64,000 nucleotides of DNA from Nereocystis luetkeana (taxonomy: Eukaryota; Sar; Phaeophyceae; Laminariales; Laminariaceae): NCBI GenBank assembly GCA_031213475.1, contig JARUPZ010000025.1, forward strand, positions 7,512,656 through 7,576,655, in the 5' to 3' direction. The notes under the pieces are model-generated. The model was not told where the DNA came from. It did no database searches and saw only the letters and a list, made by a program, of their open reading frames with translations. Shown piece by piece: positions 19,991 through 32,003 of the stretch. Both the position numbers and the translations under genes were made by a program. Each line of letters begins with the position of its first letter. Position 1 is the stretch's first letter.

Positions 19991-20560
19991 GAAGTAAAAC
20001 ACGATTATATAACTAGTGCTACTAACTGGTGCCGCTGGTTCGAACGTGGTCTTCCCTTGTCTTCTCTTTTTGTTTCGTCTTTTTCTTTCTTGCGCTGACT
20101 CTCCGTGATTTTCATTCCATTGGTTTTCTCTTCCTTTTCTGATTGATAAGCCGTACTGAAGGAGCCGTGTGGCGTGGTTGGATGACGTCTGACGCCATGG
20201 GGCTGGGCATAGTTGATGAACGCAGGGCGGAGACGGCAGCCTGGGTAGCAAGGTACCAGGCGGATTAGCAGGGAGAACCTGGGTATACTGCTCGTACCAC
20301 AAACTGCTGCCGCCACCTGGAAGGTGCTTTGGGCTTTGGTCTGCCTGTTATTTCCCCTTTGTTACTTTTCCATAATGATTTTCTCCTTGGTTCTTTTCTT
20401 ACTCTGTTTACAAGCAGTGGCGGTTTTTGTCTTTTTTCTTTTTTCCAGCTCGTTCTTTTTCAAGCGTTGGCCACCTCGCCTGCGGGGGGGGGGGCACGAC
20501 AGATTGTTTCTCCTAGTTTTTGTCTTCATTGTTTTTCTTTTGCTCTTCCGAGATATCTAA

Positions 20561-21653
20561 GAAAAATAACAAAGGGGAAATAACAGGCAGACCAAAGCCC
20601 AAAGCACCTTCCAGGTGGCGGCAGCAGCTTGTGGTACGAGTAGTATAGCCAGGTTCTCACTGCTAATCCGCCTGGTACCCTGCTACCCAGGCTGTCGTCT
20701 CCGCCCTGCGTTCGTCAACTATGCCCAGCCCCTTGGCATCAGACAATACGAAACGAGCAGAGCAGGTTCGTCATCCAACCACGCCACACGGCTCCTTCAG
20801 TACGTGTTATCAATCAGGAAAAGAAGAGAAAACAATATAATGAAAATCACGGAGAGTCAGCGCAAGAAAGAAAAACAAATAACAAAAAGAGAAGACAAGG
20901 GAAGACCACGTTCGAACCAGCTGCACCACTTGGTGACACTAGTAGTATGGTCATGTTCTACTTCCTAGTCGGCCTGGTGCCTTTCTACCCTGTCTGCCAT
21001 CTCCTTCCTACTTTCGTCCACCGCCGTTTCCCGTCTACCCCTCCTGTCCCCCCCCCTCTCCGCATTCCCTTGGTTAGGCTTTCTGCCAATTCTCCCGTTG
21101 CCCCTTCCACCCCCATTCCCTTGGACACCATCCACGGCGGATGCGCGGCGCTGCCTAATCATCTCAGCCTCAGCCTCGTGCCTCCTCATCATGAACCGTT
21201 CGGCTGCTTCAAGGATCCCCCGGTACCACTTCCCCGCCTTTTTAGCTGCAATGGGCCACAACGCGGTCTCAACTCCAAACTCCAAGGGGGCAACTTCCGT
21301 TGACCCTTCGGCGGCTCTGAACTCCCTAAGGTTTTCGACTATGCGTCTATGCCAAGTCCTACACTATCCACCTGGTCTCGGGTTCTCCCCACCAGCTATC
21401 GTCCGGACATTACCCGACTGGGTAATCGCTCCTTGCTTTGCCGTGCCACGCCCCCCGCACAGAAGAGCCGCCCTTTACGAATGGCCGTTTCGATGCTCTC
21501 GCAACGTGTCATCTTGAGGGCCTTCGCGTACGTGGCGTAGCTTTGTGACCACACAACTTCTACATCTTTTAGGATTGGGGAATCGGCACGGACACTGGTG
21601 GTGCTGGATGTCGACGGGTAGAAAGAACGGTTTAATGTCAAGAACACACACAC
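20561..21653. mobile_element. Inverted LINE fragment plus forward LINE 3' end
   Basis: From about 20,563 to 21,531 the sequence is the reverse complement of 19,425-20,372 (C-terminal region and 3' UTR), giving a palindrome with ~950-bp arms and a ~190-bp spacer. At about 21,532 it switches to the forward terminal block (GTGGCGTAGCTTTGTGACC ... GATTGGGGAATCGGCACGG) and ends in an ACACAC tail. An inverted 5' part joined to a forward 3' part is what twin priming produces during LINE insertion. Confidence 0.85.
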
Positions 21654-21739
21654 ATTACGCAGCTTGCAAAATTGAAAATTGAGTGTATCAACTACCAGGT
21701 ATAGGATTAATAACCAGTCGAACTCACAGACTGAAGACA

Positions 21740-23745
21740 TATTTTCGAATTTTCATCACTTTAATCTTGGAAAAATATTCATTTGCTCCGCACCACCTTT
21801 GTTAATAGTTCTTTTTTTAGCACAAAAGGTGCTGCCGTTGATGATCCAGCAGCTATTAATAGCTGCTGTATGGCTGGACTTTATTTCTATATGTTAAGTA
21901 CTGCCACAGCCACAGCAAGCATTAGTAGCCGCAAGCTCGCCACTACACACGAATAGAACTGACACCCCTAAAGTCACGGGCACACCACCAGTATATATAT
22001 ATATACTGGTGTGGCCCAAACAGATGTCAGATGACGTGTCATCAAGCGAGATGCAAACCGTGCGCTGCCCACGATGTAGGGCCGAGTGCTCCAGACTAAA
22101 CCTACTAGTAGTTTGGTGTCAGTCAAAGCATGTATGTACCACAAGGCGAACTTGCTGTCTCATTTATGGTCTGCCAAGGAAGGGGTAAAAAAGCTGTCTC
22201 CTAGCATCTATGGTATGACCGGTACGGACGCCATGGATGCCTATCTTACGGGCGGGGGGTCAATCGATCAGCAGCGAGCGGCACTAGACTCACCGCCGCC
22301 GCCGCCGCCACCACCTCCACCACCACACCGCCTACCTCCACCTACCCCCACAACCACCAGTAACAGAGCGCAAGCACAATAATCATCAGAACAGCCACCA
22401 TGAATGAGCTGGCACCGCAACAAGAGTATATACTTGGGACAGGGGTGGGAAGAAATCAGAAAGAAAAAACGTCGCCCGTGCAGTGGTACCAATTCTCGGA
22501 GCTTGTGGGCCGCGGGTCGAAAAGAACAACGTCCGCGTCGGGCCGGCTCCCTTCGCGCAATCAGCAGTTCGTGAAAGTATTCACATACAACCGCGCCGAG
22601 ACCTTGCAGCATTAAAAAGAAATGTAAACTTACCGTCCCGTTCAGCCGAGGAAAAAACAAATGACCGTCCCGCCCCGTCGAAGAAGAATGGAAATCACCA
22701 CTACTGTACTGCTAGGTTCCGTGTGTCACGCTTGTTTGTGTGTGCGGTGTGTTCCGTGTGTCACGCGTGGGGTGCTCTGAAATGTTTTTGTATCGGCAGT
22801 CCTCGGTTTTTGTGCGGCAGAAGATTTCTTCGTCTCGAGTGCCACAACTAAGAGATGCATTCGCTTAGTGACGAATACGATTCGACAATGTTTACCGGAA
22901 TCATCAAGAAAACGTGTAAGATGAACCAGCCATTGCTAAACGGTTCGACGCTATTTCCATATATATTTTGTCCCCAAACTGCAGGTGGAGCCCTAGAAGG
23001 GTCTGCATGTCAATATGTCCAGTAAAGTGCAGATATTTCGCATGGTCGTATTATGGTATCACACGCGTGCTGTCTGGTTTCAAATAAAATTTTGCGCCAC
23101 TCCCCTGGATATGTCCCGGAGTGGAATGCTGTGTAGGTTACGTCAAGACCCCGACGCCACATGCTTGGAGAAGTTTCCCGACCCCCACCATGACTACTGT
23201 GGCCACGGCGCTCGGATTCGTAGACGGCCTCATCCTTGCTCAGCTGTGAGGTATCCTGCTGCGGCCGTGGAGCCCTCGTGAGGCGGCCAGCTTTCTTCAA
23301 GTAGCACGTTATGGTGGGGCTGTGGTTAAGTCACGCAGAAAAACCACCGACGCAAGACCGGGCCTGACGGAACCTGTCGTTTCAGGCTTCCTCTAGTTGA
23401 ATCATGTTGATTCATCTCCGAGGCGCTTCCGTTCGTCTTGCTATAGGTGCCCGAGTATCGCCGCCCCCAGTTGTTGGTTCGTACAGTGACTGTCGCTCGT
23501 ACCTCCAAGGGGATGTTGACAGCGGAATTGAGTCTACCTCATGCAACCCCAGCGAGATGCATAACCTTACTACTTCGATGCAAAGGACCCATTGCAAATG
23601 TGTGTACCTTATTTTTTCATGTATGTGTGCAAAGAATGGTTGATACGTCGAGAGATCCACAACCCTACCTTTTTTTGGAGGGTCATAGCGAGAGATGGGC
23701 ACCGGACATAAAAGTTCAATAAGCGACAACCGGCTGGAATGGTTT
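21740..23745. other. Inferred intron sequence; one weak coding candidate
   Basis: A self-complementary CCACCAGTATATATATATATACTGGTG-type hairpin lies near 21,987-22,015. From 22,024 a short plus frame starts MSDDVSSSEMQTVRCPRCRA and carries a CxxC pair. A nearby frame to 22,382 carries YHKANLLSHLW and ends in a Pro run over a (CCG)n repeat. They could be pieces of a zinc-finger protein, but I cannot join or name them. Nothing else is supported. Confidence 0.3.
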
Positions 23746-23749
23746 AAAC

Positions 23750-24520
23750 TCAGAAACGATAAAACCGGAATATATATGGCCTGCTCGATATAACTGTTGG
23801 AAGCCAATGACCCGCGGGAAGACTTGGTGTCTCACCAAATCGGAGCGTGGCGAAGTGTTGAGCACTGAGTGTCAACGTACCATCCCTGTACAGCAGAATC
23901 TTTGTCACATCGTCATTGACCATGTTGATTTTCACACTAAGTACGGCCGTCTTCGTATCGTGCAGTTCCGGGCCGAACCGGGAGAGGCATGCCAACAGGA
24001 TGAGAAGGATTTGTCCTTCGATCCCGAGTCAAATGTCAGCGTTTTCGTGAAACATATCGTCGAGATATTGGATCAGGGTCATCTGATGTTAGTTTGCTGT
24101 TGTTGCTATCACAATCGCTTATCGCCACAATACAATGGAGTCCGTGGTCTACACCTTTGGCCGGCTGCTTCGATCATCAGCGATACAGCAGTGGATGTCT
24201 GGTCCGTTGTTCGAAGCAGCATCGTCTCCGTAATCAATTTCGATACCGTGCGGCTTGCTGCTCAAAATACAGTCACGATGACAGTAATCGTTTCTGCAAG
24301 TCCTTCCGCCAGAGTCGGAACCATCCCTTCTACGTCGGCTTACAACAGGCCCCACACTTCTCTTCGCACACATACCGATTACACCTGTTTCCTGACACCC
24401 ACACACTCCGCGAGGTGGACCCTATCCCTAAGAATGTCAGTGTGCTCACTGAAGCGCATTGGAACGACGTGTATCGCAGCAGCGAAGAAACAAAATAGTA
24501 ACAACCTAGCCCGGTATGAT
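23750..24520 (-). mobile_element. Old LINE fragment (reverse transcriptase, C-terminal half)
   Basis: Minus-strand peptides match the same LINE at low identity: LSRFGPELHD and QHFATLRFG (compare [10 protein letters not shown] and EHFAKLRTA), then weaker matches towards the RT core up to about 24,500. More diverged than the other copies. A 255-codon plus-strand frame over it is antisense and not a gene. Confidence 0.7.
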
Positions 24521-24574
24521 CACCGGCTTCTAATGACCAGGTGCAGCCTTCCCAACCAACACCGACACTGTTGA

Positions 24575-26360
24575 CCTTCCGGTCGCGCACGCGTACTCAC
24601 GCGGTGGCCCAGCTCTCCCCTCTCCAGGCTGCACACATAGTGGCCTCTGTCGTGGTAATATTCCTGCATTATTCTTGAAATCAGGCGCCAGAGGGACCTC
24701 GACCGAGCACAGCGAAAAACATTCTCCCTACCTCCGTTCCCAAAAGTCACTGCTGTTCGCAGGAGGTTAAAACAGAAACTTCTGAGAGCGTCGTTTCCTG
24801 AGGTTATTACACTAAATATGTGTTCCTCCCCTATCGATTCGTTCGCCGTTCGTTCGTGTGTGGATTACGCTTGGATTGGTGCGCCCGAAGCACCACCGAT
24901 TTCGACACCGACGGAGGCTATGGAGACGCCTTATTTGCGGTCACTATCCTCCTGTGTTTGCATCTTCATCCGTCTGCAGTTTGTTGAGCTTAGTCGTGGT
25001 AGGTGCTCTCGGTTCCTGGCAGTGACCACACACCACATGTGGCCAGGAACACAAGCGTTACAGAGCACAACAGTCCCACAGCGCAATCACCAGAATGGTT
25101 GATGTTCACCTGTTGAGTCCAGTAGATATCGCTACGTATACGAGCACCTGCGAGCTGGTAGCATGGTACAGCATCAATGCATTGTGTCAATAGAACTGGC
25201 GGTTTGTCTATGATATATCAAGCGCAGATATAAAAATCCACCACCACACCATGGTGGTGGCGGTGGGTGAGGTGTAGTCGACAGGAGATATATACTCGAT
25301 CTCATGCATGGCCGTAATCGTAAGACCATATACCACCGCAAAATATAGTGATGGTGGTGGTGGTGGCGGTGGTATGGTAAAAGGCGTTTCTTGTGTTGTT
25401 CTTGTCGTCCATCGAGAACAAACACGCGACCGCTACCGCTGGACCATCCTCAAGTCAATGTAAATATAAGGAGTGATCTGTGTCTGTGTGATGTTCAGGA
25501 AAAACGTCTCCCAGCCATATCAAATAGAACGGACGAATCGAAGGGTAGACATTGAACGGATCTGTGTGTGATATTGATCGAACTTGGTGGTAGTCGGTGC
25601 TCGAGATGCTCGTCCGCTCGCCAGGTATGACTTGTGGCGTAGAAAAGTGCAAGCTTTCACCCAAACTCTGACACAATGTTATCAGTACACATGATAGAGA
25701 GCGTCGTCCCGTAGTTTTGTTCCCCTGCTTGGATGTGATACGTTTCATGACCCTGCTGATGACAACATCCAGATATATATATATGTTGTTTTCGGGGATG
25801 CATTTACGTACGTCACCCCAACGCGGAGCCAAACGTTTGCGGTAAAACGCGAAACTCATGCATCTTGTTTTGCTACCGCTGTTACCCCAAGAACAAAATC
25901 GCGTTACGGCTGATATCGCAAGGACAACTGTGTACATCGTACGCCCGGTTTGTTCGTTTGAGCTTGGTGTTGATGTCCATGTGTGTTGCTGCTGTTGTTC
26001 GTTCTGTTTCTAGGCGTTTCGTCAGAATATACACACGACTTGGAAAAGGAGTTAAGCGAACTTACAACCAAGATTCGTACTTCGACCTTTAACAATAATG
26101 ATGGAAACTAACAAGAACTCCCAGTTTGTTGCGCACTTTTTTGCAAATATTTTAGACCCAAGAACTTACCATTATCTTGGGTCTTCAAGGTGCCGGAGTG
26201 ATCGAAATAGGTCAAAAAGCCTCTGTGGTGCACAAAGTGAGATTAAAATCAAACCCCGACTGAACGATTCCAATTCACCTGCGGACAGCCACAGCTCCTG
26301 ACGGGAGACTACTGCCCGCGAAAGGGAGAGACGTGCCTATTAGGGCGCGGGACGGCCACG
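24575..26360. other. Inferred intron sequence, no gene recognised
   Basis: Contains CCACCACCACACCATGGTGG at about 25,239-25,258, a perfect-looking small hairpin, and a second GGTGGTGGTGG tract near 25,355-25,375. I see no supported exon. Confidence 0.4.
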
Positions 26361-26364
26361 GGGG

Positions 26365-26650
26365 CTCTAAGCAGGAGTCGCGGACAGCCGAAAATGACTC
26401 ACGAGGTGTTTTTGTGTACTCGAAGTTGCGGGCGAATGAAAAAAAAAATGCCATTCTCGCTATTACGGGGGACCATAGTTAATAGGACCAAATTTTGTTA
26501 GTATAAATGGTTAAATATATAGGTTTTTATGTGTACGACAGGTCCTATTAACTATGGTCCCCCGTAATAGATTACTTTCATGCCCGGGAGCATAGTATGA
26601 TGGCTACATCACAGATGGAGAAATGCCCTTCGGTAAAGGGTTAGTATTTT
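26365..26650 (+). repeat. Conserved block shared with 55,470-55,640
   Basis: GACTCACGAGGTGTTTTTGT, CTCGAAGTTGC and GGGAGCAT ... ACAGATGGAGA match 55.5 kb in order. Family-M copy 26,461-26,570 is inserted inside this copy. Both give a peptide like SRGVFVYSKL, but no full protein is visible. It could be an old duplicated gene piece or a dispersed repeat. Confidence 0.55.
26461..26570. mobile_element. MITE family M, complete copy 5
   Basis: The cleanest copy, 110 bp: TATTACGGGGGACCATAG at the left, its inverse CTATGGTCCCCCGTAATA at the right, with the standard interior. It has no TACCWGGTA insertion, so it serves as a reference for the empty state of copy 1. Confidence 0.95.
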
Positions 26651-28885
26651 CCAGGCGGATGATAGTTATCCTATTGGGTCGTCGTCGAGGATGCAGACGA
26701 GGTGTAGGCCTCTGTTTTAGCTCCTGCGTTCGAGCAATCTAAAGAGAAAAGCAAGATGCTATTATAAAATCCTCTTGGGTCATGGGCACGCTCCTGTGAG
26801 CACGAACCAGCCGAAGTTCCAAACTCAGCGTGTTACGATAGTTCTGTGTTTGTTTCTGTACCGACAAAGTGTCACCGGAAATCCGGGAACCAGGAGACGT
26901 TCGGGTGCTAACGTGGCGTTAAGGTGTTCAAACGAACCAATCCATCAAGACATAATCGAAGGGCGTGGAGACAGCTGTTCAGTGTATCGCGTCTATGTAC
27001 GTGACAAAAATCCGAACGACACGAAAATCTTCGACCAAACGGTATTGAGCGGCAGGACGCCATATGCACAGCATTATTTGGGCATCGTCCTTATGCTACA
27101 AGCCAGTAGATGGAGTGCCCTCCGTGGACGTGAGGGTCCCCGACACACATAAGGGGCGTTTTGAAAGGTTCATCTCCATGCTCGTACATCCCCCAAACGA
27201 CACCCGCGGTTTCAACGACAAATAGCCAAAGATGTGGTGTTTCACGTGGCTCAGTCAAGCAATACCAGACGGTCAACAACGTCAAACACAATGCTCAGCT
27301 GAGCAACGTTCGGATTTACATATGTTGTCGTAGGGACCTTGATTGGTGTTTCTTTGACGTTTCGGAAAAGCGGCTTACAAAGTCCTAATAATGACCGTTT
27401 GCGCAAGATTTGGATCCATCCACGCCGTGTAGGGACACTGCTTACGGTGTACGTTCCGGAAGGTGTCTTACAAAGTCTGCAAAAAATGATGCGGCTGCTC
27501 GAGGTTCGGATCGCTACACGTTGAAAGAACCTTGCGCGTTGTTGTTTTCTTTCAAACCGTGCCGAGAGCGTCCAATTATTTAGGGGTTCTGCAACGTGTC
27601 GACTCTTTGGACGTTCGTAGGGGCCTTGTGAGACGTTTTGCCTTTCAAAAGGTGCTTAGAATCTGACGAGCTTTCCATGCCCAACCCCGAAAAAGGAGAT
27701 TCCGTCCACCCGCGCAACTGTAGCTGGCTTTCACCTATATACCATCCTGCTGATTGTACACCTTATTCGACGGTTGTCTGAGACGAGGTCCAGTCCATAG
27801 GCTGTGGCAAAGCGACGGGATACGTACCCGCACTATTTATAATGCGGATGTATGCCGGTTTCCCCCACAAAATGTCCCTGTCAAAAAAAATCGCGAATAT
27901 TCAATCCTCAACAACACACAACCCCATCACCGAGGGGCATTGAATACAACAATATCGATGTAGCCCTACCTCCTTGAGAAAGTGTCCTGCTCGCTTCCCA
28001 AGCCCCCCTCCACCTCTACTCGAGCTCTTCGACGAAAAGAACATTCTGGTTTGTCGCTTGATCGCTTGCCATCAACTATCTGACCTTCGCTGCTTAAATC
28101 CCATGTCGTTGCTGGAAGCGTCCCGAGCAACGCAGCATTGACCTGTCAAACTGCGTGAGGAACTAACCAGTGATCGTCCAAAGTGTCGTAGGTGTGCTAA
28201 CCACGCAAGTGGCCGGAATCCTCCCCCATGCACCACGTAGGCGTGTAAATAACAATTGTGGAGACATGGACCACTTGTTTACTTCACACTATTTCATTGC
28301 ATGTATTTCATGCTTGTCATCCGTTTTTGCTTTTTAGCTAACTACCGTGGTAGGTGGAACCTTACCCTTCGCGGCATTATCGACAAGCCGTAGAGACAAG
28401 GATGTGTCGCTCCTTTGCCCCCTCGGTACGTGCCGGAGGTTGAATCGCGCACAGGGTTCGATGATTTCACTGCTTGACGATTTTCATCGAACTTAGACAC
28501 ACTACGTTTTCGCGCTTTCGCTTATCGTAAGCTAAACAATGTACCTGCGAGTACGAACTCGGTGAGACGTCAGCCCGCGAAATCGATTGTAGTGTCCACG
28601 GGGACATCCCACTACGCCACCCGGGGGCGCTGACAAATGTAGCACGCCCCTAGGCGGATACCTGGTGGCGTTTGCTCCAAGGTTCAACGTGTCCAGAAAT
28701 ACTGCGTTTACCCCCATTTGTGGAGGGGGGGTGCCCCGACCATCTGCGCACTGCCCTATTTACACAACATGACTTTCCGGTCGGGTATTACACCCGCTTC
28801 ATGTATTGCGATCTATGTTCGCTTCGAACCCAACACAGGATCCCATCAGACGTTATTCCTGTCGTACTTCCCAACGGATAAGTAT
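26651..28885. other. Inferred intron sequence, no gene recognised
   Basis: Two loosely similar segments near 27,340-27,400 and 27,440-27,500 share GGTG...GTTTCGGAAAAG/ACGTTCCGGAAGGTG and GTCTTACAAAGTC. Open frames up to about 125 codons show no family motifs. Confidence 0.35.
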
Positions 28886-29350
28886 AATTGATTTAAATAG
28901 TACGCCGTAAAAATGATTCCGAGGCACAATGTCCAGTTCGAAAAATCAAGGCATAGGTCTCACAACCGTTATTTAAATACGCCATCTCGATTGCGAGAGG
29001 GACTGGGTACACTCGAAGCCTCAAGGTTGCCCCCGCGTACAGGCGTGGCTACGGCAGCCAATTCTCTCTCCTTGACCGCTCTCTCCATCTCTCCAGTTTT
29101 CTATAAATGAGTCGAACATTTGGATGTCGACTCATCACAATTCTTCATTCCTGTTGGAGGTTTGTATAGATGATTGTCTGTCTAAGCCATTTCGTTGTTG
29201 ATGCCCTGGTTCTGATCGTTTCTCATGCGCTCCGTTTGCTCTTCTCCTCTAGTGCAGGCTGATGATTTCTTGCACGCCCCCCGTTCCCCCCCCCCCCCCC
29301 CCCCTCTTTGATTTCCTCGCCGTCCTATACACCGATTCACCGACCCCCAG
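28886..29350 (+). other. 3' part of intron 1 of gene A, homologous to gene B intron 1
   Basis: Segments match 52,200-52,748 of gene B in order: GGGACTGG(G/T)TACAC, a GGCGTGGCTACGG-like stretch, then the C-rich run (29,286-29,304) and CTCTTTGATTTCCTCGCCGT before the acceptor CCCCCAG. This supports exon 2 belonging to a duplicated gene. Confidence 0.6.
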
Positions 29351-29457
29351 GACAAGAGACCGACCCGTTCGAAGCTTCCAACGTCCAAGCCTTTATTGAC
29401 CAGCAGTTCCTGCTCATATTCACTGATTGCGACGCCTTTGTTGACACGTTTACCGCG
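29351..29457 (+). CDS. Gene A, exon 2
   Basis: A 107-nt exon between the acceptor CCCCCAG and the donor GTAAGG. Joined to the phase-1 base of exon 1 it encodes 36 residues starting GQETDPFEASNVQAF and ending DCDAFVDTFTA. Gene B exon 2 (52,749-52,855) has the same length, phases and pattern (DPF-[ED]-[AP]-SNVQAF ... DC-[DE]-AFVD-[TS]-FT). The one Cys is conserved. The mature protein would begin near this exon after signal cleavage. No known domain is recognised. Confidence 0.75.
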
Positions 29458-31640
29458 GTAAGGGAGGAGGGGGCGTGGATTTTGATCGATTGATTAGACC
29501 CAGGCTTGTTATGTCTCGGTGTTCATCTCTCTCTTACAGTAGGTGTTTGAAATGGGCGACTGCGACGTGGTTGGAAGTTGTTCATTTTATTGTCATCCCT
29601 GCCCGCAATGCTCTAACACGTGAGTCGGTTCACCTCCATCATTGGACTTCGGGTGACCTGTTCTCGCACGAAGTACTTACAGCATGTGACTGCGGCATTT
29701 CCTATTGTGAACACATCATGTCATCTTAGGAAATCTCGGCTCGGCACGCATATAAGCGGAATGTTCTGGGGAATGTCTTGTACGACGCCGTGCCGCACGC
29801 AGTCAACGCAGAGAGATAGGCGTGGCACGAGCCGAGGATGTCGATTGAGCCGGCGAGTTGGTTGTCCGTTCCTTCGTGCGTGGTCGGTGGTTAAGCCGTG
29901 GTACCAACACGACCAGGCAAATATGATTGTACTCGTCCTGCTGGGTACCATATTATTCCTAAACAAATATCGTTATTTTCCGGAATAGTTCACTTTTCTC
30001 GTTTGGCCGCGAGTTGCCTCTCGTGCTTCGTGCTGCGGGCCCCGTAGGAGGGTGAAGTGGACAGTACGGTTCAAGCCTTGGCCTCGGCTGGGCTTCGTGG
30101 CTCATGCTCTAGATGGTCAACGTCGAGTTACCCAGCAAGGAACTCAAAGGATAGGCTGCCACTCCCGAAACGCCATCCTGAGGCTAGGAAAGCTACCCGG
30201 ATCTTCGAATTTTGAGCTGCAAAGGTTTTGGTCGTCTCGTTTCGCTTCAACTACAGACATGCACAGTGCTGCTCGACCTCGTGCTGTTCGAGCTTATGCT
30301 AATGCGTTCGAGTGCTTCTCGAGCAGTACGCAGCGGTACAACAACAACAACCAACGTACGAGTGCTGCTCGAGTAGAGTGTTGCTCGAGTGCTGCTGAGT
30401 GCTGTTGCTGCTGCAACTGCTGCTGTTGAGTGCTCGTGTGCTCGCGACCGCTTGGCCACGTCGTGCTTGTGTCCGTCTAGTGCTCCTCTCGCGCTCGAGC
30501 AATCGAGTGATCGTGGTCTCGTGTTTGTTTGTTTCGGTGCAGTATGCTCGTTAGCCCAACCGGATCTTTCTATTTTTAGCTGGGAAAAAAAATGTTCTTC
30601 TCGCGTCTCGCTGTAACTGCAGGAATACGTAGTGCTCCGCAATACCGTCGTGTTCGTTTGTTTTGGTGCAAGAGTCTGCCGTTGGCAAAACATTGTCGGT
30701 GGAATAGGTGTAGTGGCAGGGTTTTGCGTATTCCGTTCATCGCAGTTGATTATTCGATGTCTTTTTTCACAACCGTCGGTGCATCTGTTTGCTGTTGCCA
30801 ACTTTGAACTCGGTGTACAACTGGTGTAGCACGCAACCTTCTCGTGTTGTTCTGGCTGAGTGCTTTGTTTTCCTTCGAGCAATACAGTAGTCTGTTTCTC
30901 CCATATGCCAAGAGACGCGAGAGCATCGATGACTAGACTGCGCTCTGAGCGATACAGTAGCCTATGACTCATTTCACTCCGAGATAATATTTTCTACGAA
31001 CAGACGTGCAAGAGTTTTACCTGCGTCTCCCATTTCAACTGACGAACCCCCCTGGATTTCACGCCACCCACACCCCAAAGGAAAACCTTGTGTACTTACA
31101 CCTAATGCAATTGAACGTTTTTTTTTTCGAATGCAAGTCTCCAAGGCAGCTGTTGGTTATGTTCCCTAACCACAGCTATGACCACGACACCACTCTGTGC
31201 CCACGCTGGCTTGCGCTGCCGTTGTTGTCGAGGGCTGCTCCCAACGCTTTGGGTTGTATTATTGTTTTTTTTGCCGCGAAAAATCCGACATACACGTGTT
31301 TCGTTCGGTTCGTTTCGTATCGTTTTATCGCTTTTTCGGGTACCCCCAACCCGCACCCCCGCCTCCTTCTCCGCCTCCATGCACGCGGCACACCACGCAA
31401 CGAAATACCAGGCGCGTCAGCCAAACACAGCCGAAACATACATTTGACGTCAATGACGCCTTGCACATCTCCGACTCAAAACATGCATAATGTCAAAAAA
31501 CAATGCCCGCACAATAAATGTATCGTTCCGAGTCGTTTACCGCTTGTTTCGATGCCCCCAACCCCCCCGCGCTTCCTCGCTTCCATGCACGCGCCTCGCC
31601 ACGCAACGCCACCCGCACAAACCAAACGAAACCATAACAG
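29458..31640 (+). other. Intron 2 of gene A
   Basis: About 2.2 kb with donor GTAAGG and acceptor AACAG. Segments at 29,620-29,830 match gene B intron 2 (about 53,045-53,230): ACGAAGTACTTACA, GTACGACGCCGTGCC, CAACGCAGAGA. A CTGCTG/CTCGAG-rich tract at 30,265-30,440 and a repeated GTTTGTTTTGGTGCA motif are the only other structure. Apparent open frames on both strands have no support. Confidence 0.65.
31435..31490 (+). pseudogene. Decayed duplicate of the start of exon 3
   Basis: Just upstream of the real exon 3, the sequence can be read FDVNDALHISDSKH, clearly like FDFHDIVRISDSKEE of gene A and FDDTVHISDSKEE of gene B. The stretch before it (CCATGCACGCGGCACACCACGC) also matches the intron end before exon 3. 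It lacks the CAG acceptor and ends within about 15 codons. The same relic is present in the inverse copy at 61,123-61,180, so it predates that duplication. Confidence 0.7.
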
Positions 31641-32003
31641 GAATTCGACTTCCACGACATCGTGCGAATCTCCGATTCCAAGGAAGAGCTGCGCGAGTTT
31701 TGCCTCCTGAATGAGGGAATCAAGTTCGAGCCCCACACCGGCCTCTCCATAACCCCCGGGTCGTTCTCCTCCCCCAGCTACAGACACCTCGTGTACACCG
31801 GTAAGCAGTCGGCGTGCCTAGACACCGGCGACGGGAACGGCATCCAGTCGGTATGCTTCGACTTCACCATCGCCCAAAAACTTAAGGGCCGCAGGACGAC
31901 ACCCTTCGGCCTCAAGACAGAACGCTGGACGGGGTACTTCAACCCCCCGCTCGGTTCGTGCCCTGGCTTCGAGCCCCTGGACTGCTCCGACGGCGCACGT
32001 TAA
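31641..32003 (+). CDS. Gene A, exon 3 (terminal): Cys-containing secreted-type protein
   Basis: Phase-0 acceptor AACAG, then 120 codons and TAA (32,001-32,003). Begins EFDFHDIVRISDSKEELREF and contains TPFGLKTERWTGYFNPP, ending CPGFEPLDCSDGAR. With exons 1 and 2 the protein is 176 residues. Cysteines in FCLLNE, SACLD, VCFDF, GSCPG and LDCSD are shared with copy C; gene B keeps the first four. GC-rich third positions and gene B's matching structure argue for real coding. I do not recognise the family. A signal peptide plus Cys pairs suggests an extracellular or vacuolar protein, by inference only. Confidence 0.8.
   Translation, partial: EFDFHDIVRISDSKEELREFCLLNEGIKFEPHTGLSITPGSFSSPSYRHLVYTGKQSACLDTGDGNGIQSVCFDFTIAQKLKGRRTTPFGLKTERWTGYFNPPLGSCPGFEPLDCSDGAR

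Larger units (their letters stand above)
16640..20555 (+). mobile_element. APE-type non-LTR retrotransposon (LINE), decayed, 3' end missing
   Basis: Order: an AP-endonuclease (EEP) domain from about 16,650 to 17,450, a linker, a reverse transcriptase (about 18,150-19,000), a C-terminal region to about 19,990 and a 3' UTR with the G-tract at 20,484. The terminal GATTGAAGAATCGG block is absent; sequence diverges from other copies near 20,545. Coding is interrupted by stops and frame changes, so it is inactive. It lies inside the inferred intron 1 of gene A. RTE- or CR1-like clades are possible. Confidence 0.9.

Noticed and set aside
23807-24574. 255-codon plus-strand gene
   Set aside because: Antisense to a decayed LINE reverse transcriptase with recognisable minus-strand residues.
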